Below are positions 20,133 through 28,535 of a stretch of 64,000 bases of DNA, piece after piece. Origin of the DNA: Avibacterium gallinarum (lineage in GTDB: Bacteria > Pseudomonadota > Gammaproteobacteria > Enterobacterales > Pasteurellaceae). The stretch's first letter is position 1, and the number at the start of each line of letters is the position of its first letter. Under the pieces are notes generated by a model, which did no database searches, was not told where the DNA came from, and was given only the letters and a program-made list of their open reading frames with translations. The translations under genes and the position numbers were made by a program. Location: contig NZ_PQVJ01000003.1 in the NCBI RefSeq assembly GCF_002921135.1, positions 1-64,000 of the forward strand, in the 5' to 3' direction.

Positions 20133-21587
20133 TTAAATAGGCTTTTGTACATAGCGATAATGCCCATTTTCATTGACAAATTCAAATAAATGGGTGATAC
20201 AACTCGGCGCGTCTTGATCTTGGTGGGAAACAAAAAGTAATTGCGTTTCACTGTTCATCACCAGTTGATCAATAAAGCCTTTAACCAGTTTACGATTCAC
20301 GCCGTCTAGCCCTTGTAAAGGTTCATCTAAGATCAACACGGGAGGATGTTTTACCATTGCGCGAGTGATCAGCAGTAAACGCTGTTGCCCCCACGACAAG
20401 GATTTAAACGGCTGATTAGCTTGCGCGGTTAAATTTAAGCGGGCAAGCCATTCCATCGCTTTAATATGTAAGGCATCTGGCACTTTTTGATAAACGCCAA
20501 TGCTGTCAAAAAAGCCCGATAGGATCACATCTCGTGCGGAGCAATTCACGCGATAATCCATATGCAGTTGGCTGCTGACATAACCGATTTTTTGTTTGAT
20601 TTGCCAAATTGTTTCGCCTGAACCGCGTTGATTGCCAAATAAACGCACTTTATTGGCGTAAGATTGCGGGTGATCACCGCTAATCACCGAAAGCAAGGTA
20701 GATTTACCTGCACCATTAGGGCCTTTGATCCACCAATTTTCTCCACGTTTAACTTGCCAATCAAGTTTATCAAGAATTTTTTTCTCACCATATTGAATGG
20801 TAACCTGTTCTAATTCAAAGAGCGGTTGATTTTCATCGAGTTTTATCTCAGGGACGGCACGTTCAGGCAAAGGAATATGCTGGGCAGATTCTGCATAGTG
20901 AAGTTGTTGATAAAGGCTTTGTTGCTCAATTTCATCACGAGTTCCTTGCAAGATAAGCGCTTGATGTTCTAACAAGGCAATGTGGTTGGCTTGCTCTGGA
21001 ATATCTTCAAAACGATTTAAGATCAGTAAAATCGTCATTTTTTGTTGTAACTGCGCGAGCAATGCTTTCCATTCTTTGACAGATTGCTGATCCAACCCTT
21101 CAAAAGGCTCATCTAAAATCAGCAAATCAGGCTGTTGCACTAAGGCTTGGCACAGTAATACTTTACGGCTTTCTCCTGTGGATAGCTGGATAAAAGGGCG
21201 ATCTAAAAGTGCGGTGATTTTTAACAGCGAAATATATTCTTCAAATAACGCTAGATTGCCCTGTTCAGCCAAAATAGTCTGCTTGGCCGTTTTGCCGAAA
21301 TCATCAGGGCTGACGCCATCATTGTTGCGATCTTTAAAGGTTTCACTAACAATTTTCTGTTGCTTTTCAAAAGAAAGGGAACAAATAGTTTGGAAATGAT
21401 TTTCCATTGCGCCTTCCAGTAAAGGCAATTTGCCTTCTAGTGCCAAGGCGAGCGCGGTTTTTCCACTGCCATTGCTGCCCACTACACCCCAATAATCATT
21501 GGGGTGAATGGATAATTCATCAATTTTTAAGCGTTGATGATGAGCAAGCTGGAATATTGCATTTTCGATCTTAATCATATTAGCCAC
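20133..21587 (-). CDS. modF: ModF-like duplicated ABC ATPase
   Basis: A 484-residue cytoplasmic protein with two ABC domains in one chain. The first has Walker A GSNGSGKT (near 37), signature LSTGESRKV and LLILDEPFEGLD. The second has GPNGAGKST (near 290), signature LSWGQQRLL and VLILDEPLQGLD. Length and architecture match ModF/PhrA of E. coli, encoded near the molybdate genes, whose function is unclear. No modABC is present here. The 45-base gap to qmcA suggests it heads the modF-qmcA-nfeD-NQO-torD run. Other twin-ATPase subfamilies are possible. Confidence 0.82.
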   Translation of the reverse strand: MANMIKIENAIFQLAHHQRLKIDELSIHPNDYWGVVGSNGSGKTALALALEGKLPLLEGAMENHFQTICSLSFEKQQKIVSETFKDRNNDGVSPDDFGKTAKQTILAEQGNLALFEEYISLLKITALLDRPFIQLSTGESRKVLLCQALVQQPDLLILDEPFEGLDQQSVKEWKALLAQLQQKMTILLILNRFEDIPEQANHIALLEHQALILQGTRDEIEQQSLYQQLHYAESAQHIPLPERAVPEIKLDENQPLFELEQVTIQYGEKKILDKLDWQVKRGENWWIKGPNGAGKSTLLSVISGDHPQSYANKVRLFGNQRGSGETIWQIKQKIGYVSSQLHMDYRVNCSARDVILSGFFDSIGVYQKVPDALHIKAMEWLARLNLTAQANQPFKSLSWGQQRLLLITRAMVKHPPVLILDEPLQGLDGVNRKLVKGFIDQLVMNSETQLLFVSHQDQDAPSCITHLFEFVNENGHYRYVQKPI

Positions 21588-21591
21588 CTAT

Positions 21592-21630
21592 AAAAAAAGC
21601 GGAAATTTTCATCCGCTCTTTTTTCTTTTT
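21592..21630. terminator. Terminator downstream of sstT
   Basis: Stem AGCGGA (21598-21603) with TCCGCT (21612-21617), flanked by A7 on the left and a T-rich run on the right. It lies between the sstT stop and the modF start on the minus strand. Confidence 0.75.
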
Positions 21631-21645
21631 TATCTTGAGTAAAGC

Positions 21646-22890
21646 TTAGCTTTTTTGTGCTTCTTCTTCAGAGATACATACCGCTGCGGTAAACACTACG
21701 TCAGTTGATGAGTTTAACGCGGTTTCTGCGGAATCTTGTAACACCCCAATGATAAAGCCCACGCCCATTACTTGCGCAGCAATGTCATTTGAGATACCGA
21801 ATAAGCTACAAGCTAATGGAATTAATAATAATGAACCACCAGCCACACCAGAAGCACCACAAGCACATACGCTTGCTACCACACTTAATAATAATGCTGT
21901 TGGGAATGAAACTTCCACGCCTAACGTATGCACTGCTGCTAAGGTTAATACGGTGATGGTAATTGCCGCACCCGCCATATTAATACTTGCACCTAACGGA
22001 ATAGATACAGAATAGGTATCTTCATTTAAGTTTAAGCGTTTCGCTAATTCCATATTTACAGGAATATTTGCTGCCGAACTACGCGTGAAGAAGGCGGTTA
22101 AACCACTTTCGCGTACACAAGTCCAAATTAATGGATACGGGTTACGGCGTGTTTTCCAGTACACTAAAATTGGGTTTACTACGAACGCAGTAAATAGCAT
22201 GGCACCGATTAATACACATAATAAACGCACATAATCAAGTAACGCGCCCAAGCCTTTATCCGCAAGAGTTTCAGCTACTAAACCAAACACCCCGATTGGT
22301 GCAAAGCTAATGATAAAGTGAACGATTTTTGATACCCCTTCAGAAAGATCATTCATCACATTTTTAGTGGTATCTGAAGCGTGGCGTAGCACAAGTCCTA
22401 AGCCAATTGCCCACGAAAGAATACCGATAAAGTTGGCATTAAATAAGGCGTTGATTGGGTTATCCACTACATTTAATACCAATGTTCCTAATACTTGAGA
22501 AACTTCGCTTGGTGGCGATAAAGAATTTTCTTGTGTTTGTAGAGCAATTTCGGTTGGAAAAGCGAAGCTAAATAACACCGCAGTTAATGCGGCAAGAAAT
22601 GTGCCTAATAAATATAAAATCACCACAGATTTCATATTGCTTTGCGTACCAATTTTTTTATTCGCAATGGCTGAAATTACCAATAAGAAAACTAAAATTG
22701 GCGCAACGGCACGCAATGAGCGCACAAACACTTTACCTAAAAAACCTGCTTTTTCAGCAAGGTTGAAACCGAGTACAGATTGCAAGCTTGGCGCAATAAT
22801 CGCAAGTAGCAAACCTAGCACTAAACCGATAGAAATTCTTTTCACTAAACTTCCGTGAAAAAACAGAGAATATAAACGAGATGTGTTCAT
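21646..22890 (-). CDS. sstT: Serine/threonine:Na+ symporter
   Basis: A 414-residue polytopic inner-membrane protein of the dicarboxylate/amino acid:cation symporter family. It has about eight hydrophobic helices and the re-entrant, serine-rich substrate loop [14 protein letters not shown] (near 265-280), characteristic of Sst[14 protein letters not shown] and the helix near [21 protein letters not shown] complete the binding site. It takes up serine and threonine with Na+. It is divergent from the SOS cassette. Confidence 0.95.
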   Translation of the reverse strand: MNTSRLYSLFFHGSLVKRISIGLVLGLLLAIIAPSLQSVLGFNLAEKAGFLGKVFVRSLRAVAPILVFLLVISAIANKKIGTQSNMKSVVILYLLGTFLAALTAVLFSFAFPTEIALQTQENSLSPPSEVSQVLGTLVLNVVDNPINALFNANFIGILSWAIGLGLVLRHASDTTKNVMNDLSEGVSKIVHFIISFAPIGVFGLVAETLADKGLGALLDYVRLLCVLIGAMLFTAFVVNPILVYWKTRRNPYPLIWTCVRESGLTAFFTRSSAANIPVNMELAKRLNLNEDTYSVSIPLGASINMAGAAITITVLTLAAVHTLGVEVSFPTALLLSVVASVCACGASGVAGGSLLLIPLACSLFGISNDIAAQVMGVGFIIGVLQDSAETALNSSTDVVFTAAVCISEEEAQKS

Positions 22891-23157
22891 AATTATTTAC
22901 AATGTTGTGTTTAAAACTGAAGATCAATGACTTCAGAAGATTGTTGATATTCAGATCTAAAATTAGATCCCCCATAGCGAGTGTAAAGATAGCCTAATTT
23001 TGTGCTAAAGAAAATATAAAATCGTAAATTAACGCATATTATTTGCATAAATATAGAAATATTTCCCTCTAAATTAGATAAAACACATTATTTTCTTCTT
23101 TCTTCCCTCGATTTGCCTTAGCCATACAAAAAAGTGAAAAAAAGTTTTTATACAGTA

Positions 23158-23187
23158 TTGACGAACTGTATAAAACACCAGTATCAT
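23158..23187 (+). promoter_or_regulatory. Promoter of the UmuD-like/DinI-like cassette
   Basis: -35 TTGACG (23158-23163), 18-base spacer, -10 TATCAT (23182-23187). The first LexA box lies inside the spacer, so bound repressor would block RNA polymerase. Confidence 0.6.
23166..23181 (+). promoter_or_regulatory. LexA (SOS) box 1
   Basis: CTGTATAAAACACCAG fits the gamma-proteobacterial LexA operator CTGT-N8-ACAG with one mismatch (CCAG for ACAG). It overlaps the promoter. Confidence 0.75.
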
Positions 23188-23192
23188 TTTCA

Positions 23193-23208
23193 CTGTATAA
23201 ACAACCAG
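23193..23208 (+). promoter_or_regulatory. LexA (SOS) box 2
   Basis: CTGTATAAACAACCAG is the second LexA-type operator, starting 27 bases after the first, in the same orientation and with the same single mismatch. Tandem boxes are typical of tightly repressed SOS genes. Confidence 0.75.
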
Positions 23209-23232
23209 TAAATTGATGATTAGCGGAGCATT

Positions 23233-23670
23233 ATGATGAATTACCTCAACGAACAAACACCATTTTCCTATCAACCAATGCCATTTTTAACGGATAGTGA
23301 ATCTTTCAACTCAACCTTTAATCGAAAACTTGATTTAAACCTATATTGCATTAAACGCCCACAAAAAACCTGCTTTGTTCAGGTAACCAATCCAAATATG
23401 TTGGCGTGGGGAATTGAAATGGGCGATATACTCGTGGTGGAACAAAGCGATCATCTTAGCATTGGTGATTTAGTCGTAATGGAACAAAACCATCACTTCT
23501 GCGTATATGAGTTTGTTGCCTATGACGGTAAAGAGTTTATCTTTCTGCCGCTAGACGCCAAAATGCAAAGCATCAAATGTGAAAAGTGGTCTGCTTTACC
23601 AATTATTGGAGTCATCACCAATACCATTCATCAAATGAAGCCTAAAAAGCAAATGCGATTTGCCGCTTAA
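23233..23670 (+). CDS. UmuD-like S24-fold protein lacking the catalytic residues
   Basis: A 145-residue protein whose C-terminal 110 residues align with UmuD': LDLNLYCIKRPQKTCFVQV matches the LNQLLIQHPSATYFVKA region, and GIEMGDILVVE matches GISDGDLLIVD. The UmuD nucleophile motif GDSM is replaced by NPNM, and the general-base Lys region (VKKL) reads VYEF. Both active-site residues are missing, and I find no Cys-Gly cleavage site near residue 24. It is probably a non-cleaving relative. Two LexA boxes lie upstream and a DinI-like gene follows. No umuC is nearby, so a polymerase V partner would have to be elsewhere. Confidence 0.7.
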   Translation: MMNYLNEQTPFSYQPMPFLTDSESFNSTFNRKLDLNLYCIKRPQKTCFVQVTNPNMLAWGIEMGDILVVEQSDHLSIGDLVVMEQNHHFCVYEFVAYDGKEFIFLPLDAKMQSIKCEKWSALPIIGVITNTIHQMKPKKQMRFAA

Positions 23671-23752
23671 CACCCTAAAAATAAAAGTGCGGTGCAAATT
23701 TTTCTAATTTTTGCTGAACAGAATAAATAATCAAGAAAATAAGGAGAACATA

Positions 23753-24010
23753 ATGAAACAGTTAGACATCCGTTTTATGAAAGAAAGCGACAAAAAACGC
23801 CAAGAATATCAATTAAAAATTATCGCCAAACTCCAAGAGGTTTTACCTAGAAAGATCGCAGAAAAATTTGATGATATTCATATTCGTATCCGTTTTTCCA
23901 GTGCAGCTGGCGTAGATGTAACAGGGATTAAAAACAAAGACGAGAAAGAACGCCTGATGGAATATTTAGAAGAACTGTGGAACGACAGCTCGTTAGTTGA
24001 ACTGGATTGA
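23753..24010 (+). CDS. DinI-like RecA-modulating protein
   Basis: An 85-residue acidic protein. The ATG at 23753 has a strong AAGGAGAA site at 23741-23748, so the upstream extension to 23711 is not used. The central IHIRIRFSSAAGVDVTGIKNKDEKERLMEYLEELW matches DinI, with a beta strand and an acidic C-terminal helix that mimics DNA and binds RecA filaments. DinI modulates RecA-stimulated cleavage of LexA and UmuD. It follows the UmuD-like gene by 82 bases with an uptake signal between, so it is likely in the same SOS transcript. Confidence 0.8.
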   Translation: MKQLDIRFMKESDKKRQEYQLKIIAKLQEVLPRKIAEKFDDIHIRIRFSSAAGVDVTGIKNKDEKERLMEYLEELWNDSSLVELD

Positions 24011-24650
24011 TAAAACAAAATAGAAAGTAATATTAATTGTCACTAGTTTCCCATATTAGCGACGATATTGACGCACTTGCAATAATAGTTGCGCAGTCAA
24101 AACATCTTCATTTATCAATAATAAGGAATTAGACAATTGTTCTGAATCCGTGCTACATCATCAAAAAACTCAGCTTAATCTTCCTCTTTAAGCTCTACTG
24201 CATAGCAAATTCTCTGTAGTCCCAAGTTTCCTTGCCAAAAATTACACTGTGATCATTTTTCGACTGAAATTAAAAGGCAAGTTGCTCAACAAATTAATCT
24301 AGGGTATTTATATCTACAGTCAGTAAATATAAGAGGCTTTCCCTCTAAAGGGGATGCCTTAATAATGATGAGCCTACCACCTACAGCTAATCTATTCATG
24401 CAATCTCCAAAGGCCTAGCCATCACACAATAGACGTTAAATATAAATTTCCTCATTTTGTCAAATGATTTCACAAAAAATATTCAATAACCTTACCGTAC
24501 TTTATCCGTCTGATTTAAGATATTTGGGCATATTACAATCGGTAGCAAAGACCAACATATCTAGGGTAATATCTAGTGTGCCGCGCGTATCTAAAATAAT
24601 AAAATCATAGCCTTATAATTTTAGGGGCGCGCTTAAAAAATAGAGGAATC
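24011..24650. other. Degenerate intergenic region
   Basis: There is no intact gene in 640 bases. Short, broken coding-like stretches on the minus strand include a ParA-type relic (24502-24612) and a segment near 24290-24400 that I cannot assign. It appears to be the scar of a lost mobile element between the SOS cassette and arcA. Confidence 0.5.
24502..24612 (-). pseudogene. ParA-type ATPase relic
   Basis: On the minus strand a stop-bounded 36-codon stretch reads GYDFIILDTRGTLDITLDML and continues VFATD. YDFIILDTRG is the Walker B/switch region of ParA/MinD ATPases, and LDMLVFATD fits the segment that follows. The N-terminal Walker A half and the C terminus are missing, and a stop precedes it. 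ParA genes of this kind sit in integrative elements and plasmids. Confidence 0.5.
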
Positions 24651-24663
24651 CTACTCCTCTATT
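24635..24663 (-). terminator. arcA terminator
   Basis: On the minus strand, TAGAGGA and TCCTCTA (24641-24647 / 24655-24661) form a stem that includes the arcA stop codon, followed by a run of six T's. Confidence 0.65.
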
Positions 24664-25364
24664 TCCCCACAAAACCGATACCCTTCACCGTGGATAGTTG
24701 AGATAAGTTCTGGGGTGTCGGGGTGATCTTCAAAATGTTTACGAATGCGACGAATAGTAACGTCCACCGTTCTATCTTGTGGCTTTAGTTCTCGCCCTGT
24801 CATTTTTTTCAATAATTCTTCACGAGATTGGATTTTTCCAGGGTTTTCGCAGAATTGTAACATTGCACGAAATTCGCTACGTGGGAGTTTGTATTCTTCA
24901 CCTTCTGGATTAATTAAGGTGCGGCTGTTGAGATCTAACGTCCAGCCGTTGAAACGATATTGTTCCACTGGTTGTGAACTTTGCTTGGTGTTTTCAGCCA
25001 TCGTACGTTGTAATAAATTTCTCGCACGAATAGTTAATTCTCTCGGATTAAAAGGCTTGGTGATGTAATCATCAGCACCAATTTCTAAACCTAAAATTTT
25101 ATCTACTTCATTATCACGCCCAGTTAAGAACATTAACGCCGTGTTGGTAGTTTCACGCAATTCGCGCGCGAGCATTAGCCCATTTTTACCAGGTAAATTA
25201 ATGTCCATAATGACAAGATTAATGTCTTGGCTGGAAAGAATTTTGTGCATCTGTACGCCATCATTGGCTTCAAATACGTCATATCCTTCTGCTTCAAAAA
25301 TGCTTTTTAGCGTGTTTCTTGTAATGGTTTCATCTTCAACGATTAAAATTTTTGCGGTAACCAT
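24651..25364 (-). CDS. arcA: Aerobic respiration control response regulator ArcA
   Basis: A 237-residue OmpR/PhoB-type response regulator. The receiver domain (1-120) has the phospho-acceptor Asp in [12 protein letters not shown] (near 54), an acidic pair VEDE at 9-12, and the [20 protein letters not shown] switch. The C-terminal winged helix (about 135-237) ends in HGEGYRFCG. Near-identity to E. coli ArcA is obvious throughout. With the sensor ArcB it represses aerobic metabolism at low oxygen. arcB is not in this window. Confidence 0.97.
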   Translation of the reverse strand: MVTAKILIVEDETITRNTLKSIFEAEGYDVFEANDGVQMHKILSSQDINLVIMDINLPGKNGLMLARELRETTNTALMFLTGRDNEVDKILGLEIGADDYITKPFNPRELTIRARNLLQRTMAENTKQSSQPVEQYRFNGWTLDLNSRTLINPEGEEYKLPRSEFRAMLQFCENPGKIQSREELLKKMTGRELKPQDRTVDVTIRRIRKHFEDHPDTPELISTIHGEGYRFCGEIEE

Positions 25365-25529
25365 ATTCGCATCTCTTCCTTTCCAATATTGATTGGCGAG
25401 TTAAAACTAACAATTCTAGGGTATTCTAAGTTTGCCATTGTATAATTGCAACATTATTGTAACAAGTAGGATAAATGAATTCTGCGTGCTTTTATGATCT
25501 AAATCATAGGTTTTATTGCTTTATAATAT

Positions 25530-25566
25530 AAAAAAGAAACGCTCTCTGAAAAATTCAGAGAGCGAT
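25530..25566 (-). terminator. Terminator of the L31B-L36B operon
   Basis: Perfect 11-bp stem CGCTCTCTGAA (25540-25550) with TTCAGAGAGCG (25554-25564). On the minus strand a T-rich run follows. It lies 24 bases after the L36B stop. Confidence 0.85.
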
Positions 25567-25589
25567 ATGGAAATATGCCTTATAACATC

Positions 25590-25733
25590 TTAGCGTTTTT
25601 TCTTTTTGCCCCCTTGACGCGCTTTAAAGCGTGGATTTTCTTTACAAATGACATACACCACACCTTGGCGGCGCACCACTTTGCATTTTGGGTGGCGCGT
25701 TTTGGCGGTTTTTAATGAAGAAAGTACTTGCAT
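25590..25733 (-). CDS. rpmJ: Ribosomal protein L36, zinc-free paralogue (type B)
   Basis: A 47-residue, very basic protein starting [18 protein letters not shown] and ending with a Lys/Arg-rich tail. The NPRFKARQG motif identifies L36 type B (YkgO of E. coli, 46 residues). Two of the zinc ligands of standard L36 are gone: the first Cys of the CxxC pair and the late His. This is therefore the C-minus form used when zinc is scarce. It lies nine bases after the L31B gene and is cotranscribed. Confidence 0.92.
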   Translation of the reverse strand: MQVLSSLKTAKTRHPKCKVVRRQGVVYVICKENPRFKARQGGKKKKR

Positions 25734-25742
25734 TATTTTTCC

Positions 25743-26009
25743 TTATTTTGATTTGAGTGAGCCGAATTTACTGTATCTGTTTAGGAAGCTGCTTGCTCTG
25801 CCCTCGTTATTAATTTGTCTGGTTTTTCCTGTATAAAATGGGTGCGATGCAGATGAAGTATCACACATAAAGACAGGATACTCTTTGCCATCTTCCCACT
25901 TCATTGTTTGAGTGGTTCTGGCGCAAGAACGAATTAAAAAGCCTTGTTTGGCATTGCTGTCGTAAAAAAGTACAGTGCGGTAATTTTCTGGGTGAATCCC
26001 TTTTTTCAT
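25743..26009 (-). CDS. rpmE2: Ribosomal protein L31, zinc-free paralogue (type B)
   Basis: An 88-residue basic protein, [18 protein letters not shown]..., matching L31 type B (YkgM). The N-terminal CxxC of zinc-binding L31 is absent. ATG 26009 has an AAGGAGT ribosome site; the longer frame to 26054 is not used. In many bacteria the type B pair is repressed by Zur and replaces the zinc-binding versions to free zinc. The upstream 100 bases contain AT-rich dyads, but I cannot confirm a Zur operator. Confidence 0.93.
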   Translation of the reverse strand: MKKGIHPENYRTVLFYDSNAKQGFLIRSCARTTQTMKWEDGKEYPVFMCDTSSASHPFYTGKTRQINNEGRASSFLNRYSKFGSLKSK

Positions 26010-26259
26010 TTGATAACTCCTTATTTTCCACTGCGAAATAACTAGGCTAGGCATACTATATCAAATAGGAACGATTATCAACTCTTATTTTTCTTTGAGA
26101 AATAAGTCTAGCTGCTAAGAATATTAAAACAAGCGAAGAAAATAAGATAAAGTGAAAGAACTCAAGACTTTTTATACATCTCGTGCGTTGATACTGTGCT
26201 AGAATGAAGCCACATAGATTAGCTTTAGGTTTTAACATTCAATAGGTTAGCAAGCGAGA

Positions 26260-27975
26260 ATGAAAAAGATTTTTACCTTTTTGCTTTGTTTTTGCACCGC
26301 ACTTGTGGCGCAAGCTGGGCTTTTTGACAGCAAACCGCAATTTTTAAAAGCGGACGAAGCCTTTCAATTTTCAGCGCAATCTCAGGCGGAAAGTTTGCAA
26401 TTAGCGTGGCAAATTGCGCCAGATTATTATCTCTACAAAAAAGAAATTGTGCTTGAACAAGGGGAACAAAAGATCGCAAATTTACCTTTTCCGCCAGCAG
26501 AAAAATATCAAGATGAATTTTTTGGCGAAACGGAAATTTACCGAAATCATCTCAGCTTAAATGTGCCGATTTCATCAGTAACGCCACAAACCTTTTCTGT
26601 TACCTACCAAGGTTGCACGAAAGGATTTTGCTATCCGCCTGAAACCAAAACCGTGCAATGGCAGCCTTTAGCAACCCACTCCGTAGAAAAAACGGTGAAA
26701 AAAAATACCGCACTTTTACCTGCATTAAATGAACAACAATCCTTGGCACAACGCCTGTTTGAAAGCAAATATGCGGTATTTGGCTTTTTCTTATTAGGCT
26801 TAGGCTTGGCGTTTACCCCTTGTGTATTGCCAATGTTGCCGCTGCTTTCTGCCGTGGTGATTGGCAGCGGACAACGCCCAAGTACGGTGCGTGCGTTGGG
26901 ATTAAGTCTTGCTTATGTGCAAGGAATGGCGCTCACTTATACTTTACTCGGCCTAGCCGTAGCCGCCATCGGCTTGCCTTTCCAAATTGCGCTGCAAAGC
27001 CCTTATGTACTCATCGGCTTATCGGTGATTTTCATTCTGCTCGCCTTATCAATGTTCGGTGTGTTCACCTTACAGCTGCCATCATCATTACAAACCAAAC
27101 TCACCTTGTTAAGCCAAAAACAAAAGAGCGGTGCATTTGGTGGCGTTTTTGTGATGGGAATGATCGCCGGCCTTGTGGCATCGCCTTGCACTTCCGCACC
27201 GCTATCGGGCGCATTGCTCTATGTGGCGCAAAGCGGCGATCTATTTACTGGCGCAATTACCCTTTATTTACTTGCGTTGGGAATGGGCGTGCCGCTAATT
27301 TTAGCCACGGTTTTCGGCAACCGTATTTTGCCAAAATCAGGCGAATGGTTAGAAAAAGTGAAAGTGATTTTCGGCTTTGTAATGCTTGCCTTGCCGGTTT
27401 TCTTGCTTTCTCGTATTCTGCCTGAAATCTGGGAAAATCGTTTATGGGCGCTGCTTGGCGTGTCTTTCTGTTTATGGGCAGGCTTGCAAATCAAAGGGCA
27501 GGGCATTGGCTGGGCGTTGCGTATTGGATTTTTTATCTTAGCGATGATCTTGGTGAAACCCTTGCAAACTTGGCTCTGGAATGAACCTGATTTAGCGCAA
27601 ACAACGCGCGCACATCAAACCGCGTTCCAAAAAGTAAGCAGCTATGACGAGCTACAAAAAATCTTGCAAAAAAACGACCGCACTTTTGCAATGCTTGATC
27701 TTTATGCCGATTGGTGCGTGGCTTGTAAAGAGTTTGAAAAATATACCTTTTCCAATGCCAATGTTCAGCAGGCCTTTGACGATATTTTATTGTTACAAGT
27801 AGATATGACCAAAAATAGCCCAGAAAACAAAGCGTTAATGGAAAAACTGAATGTACTAGGGCTACCCACCATCATCTTTTTTGATAAACAAGGCAACGAA
27901 ATTCAAGCCGCCCGCATTACGGGATTTATGAATGCTGATGAATTTTTGGGGTGGTTGGAAGTGCGTTTAAATTAG
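26260..27975 (+). CDS. dsbD: Thiol:disulfide interchange protein DsbD
   Basis: A 571-residue inner-membrane electron carrier that passes reducing power from thioredoxin to periplasmic DsbC/CcmG partners. In order: signal peptide (LLCFCTALVAQAG), periplasmic beta domain with Cys pair CTKGFC (about 110-115), eight transmembrane helices with the redox cysteines in TPCVLPMLPLLS (near 187) and ASPCTSAPLSGA (near 310), then a C-terminal thioredoxin-like domain with WCVACK (near 485). All three redox pairs are present. It is divergent from the L31B/L36B operon. An arcA-dsbD neighbourhood also exists in H. influenzae. Confidence 0.96.
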   Translation: MKKIFTFLLCFCTALVAQAGLFDSKPQFLKADEAFQFSAQSQAESLQLAWQIAPDYYLYKKEIVLEQGEQKIANLPFPPAEKYQDEFFGETEIYRNHLSLNVPISSVTPQTFSVTYQGCTKGFCYPPETKTVQWQPLATHSVEKTVKKNTALLPALNEQQSLAQRLFESKYAVFGFFLLGLGLAFTPCVLPMLPLLSAVVIGSGQRPSTVRALGLSLAYVQGMALTYTLLGLAVAAIGLPFQIALQSPYVLIGLSVIFILLALSMFGVFTLQLPSSLQTKLTLLSQKQKSGAFGGVFVMGMIAGLVASPCTSAPLSGALLYVAQSGDLFTGAITLYLLALGMGVPLILATVFGNRILPKSGEWLEKVKVIFGFVMLALPVFLLSRILPEIWENRLWALLGVSFCLWAGLQIKGQGIGWALRIGFFILAMILVKPLQTWLWNEPDLAQTTRAHQTAFQKVSSYDELQKILQKNDRTFAMLDLYADWCVACKEFEKYTFSNANVQQAFDDILLLQVDMTKNSPENKALMEKLNVLGLPTIIFFDKQGNEIQAARITGFMNADEFLGWLEVRLN

Positions 27976-28045
27976 ACAATCCACTGGTGTAACTTTGTAG
28001 AACGCCAGGTTAAGCGAGGTATAGTACAAGATTTACATAATTGAA

Positions 28046-28074
28046 CTCAAAACAAACCCCATCATCTGATGAGG
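28046..28074 (-). terminator. trxA terminator
   Basis: On the minus strand CCTCATCA (28067-28074) pairs with TGATGGGG (28057-28064), followed by TTTGTTTT. It lies just downstream of trxA. Confidence 0.7.
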
Positions 28075-28088
28075 TTATTCTTGGTGGA

Positions 28089-28412
28089 TTAACTATTTTG
28101 TGCAATAAATGCCGCTAATTGATTTTTAGGCAATGCGCCTACTTGCGAAGCAACGGCTTTTCCTTCTTTAAACATTAATAAAGTTGGAATGCTACGAACG
28201 CCAAATTGGGCTGGTGTTGCTTGGTTTTCGTCAATGTTGATTTTCACGATTTTCACTTGATCGCCTAATTCTGCTGCTAATTCATCAAGAATTGGGCCAA
28301 CCATACGGCAAGGGCCACACCAAGGCGCCCAAAAATCTAATAATACAGGCACATCTGATCTTAAAACATCGGCTTCGAAAGTGGCATCAGTTGTATGTAA
28401 TACTTCACTCAT
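28089..28412 (-). CDS. trxA: Thioredoxin 1
   Basis: A 107-residue cytoplasmic thioredoxin with active site [12 protein letters not shown] (near 27-38) and the conserved cis-Pro loop GVRSIPTLL. The frame is open to 28454, but ATG 28412 ([10 protein letters not shown]) follows an AAGGAAAA site and gives the standard length. It is a general disulfide reductant and the electron source for DsbD encoded nearby. Confidence 0.96.
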   Translation of the reverse strand: MSEVLHTTDATFEADVLRSDVPVLLDFWAPWCGPCRMVGPILDELAAELGDQVKIVKINIDENQATPAQFGVRSIPTLLMFKEGKAVASQVGALPKNQLAAFIAQNS

Positions 28413-28483
28413 TTTATTTTCCTTATTTGTCTTGTCTATTGTCTCATTTGCCATAGATTATGGCGTTTTTCTTAATATGAGGC

Positions 28484-28511
28484 GATGATAGCACAAATTC
28501 AAGCTATCATC
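28484..28511. repeat. Inverted repeat between ldhA and trxA
   Basis: GATGATAGC (28484-28492) and GCTATCATC (28503-28511) form a perfect 9-bp stem with a 10-base loop. There is no T-run, so it is not a classic terminator. It may be an operator or an RNA hairpin downstream of ldhA or upstream of trxA. Confidence 0.55.
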
Positions 28512-28535
28512 ACTAATCAATGTAATTGTTAAAAG

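Larger units (their letters stand above)
22891..23232. other. Divergent regulatory region between sstT and the SOS cassette
   Basis: No gene is present. The left part is the sstT leader. The right part, 23158-23208, contains an SOS promoter with two LexA boxes (listed separately). An additional inverted pair, ATACAG then CTGTAT ten bases later, overlaps the first box. Confidence 0.6.

Noticed and set aside
21646-23232. Riboswitch upstream of sstT
   Set aside because: The leader is AT-rich with no conserved lysine/glycine or T-box elements that I can recognise.
26820-27425. 201-codon frame inside dsbD, +1 frame
   Set aside because: Contained in the membrane core of dsbD with no ribosome site; low-complexity Cys/Arg product typical of a shadow frame.
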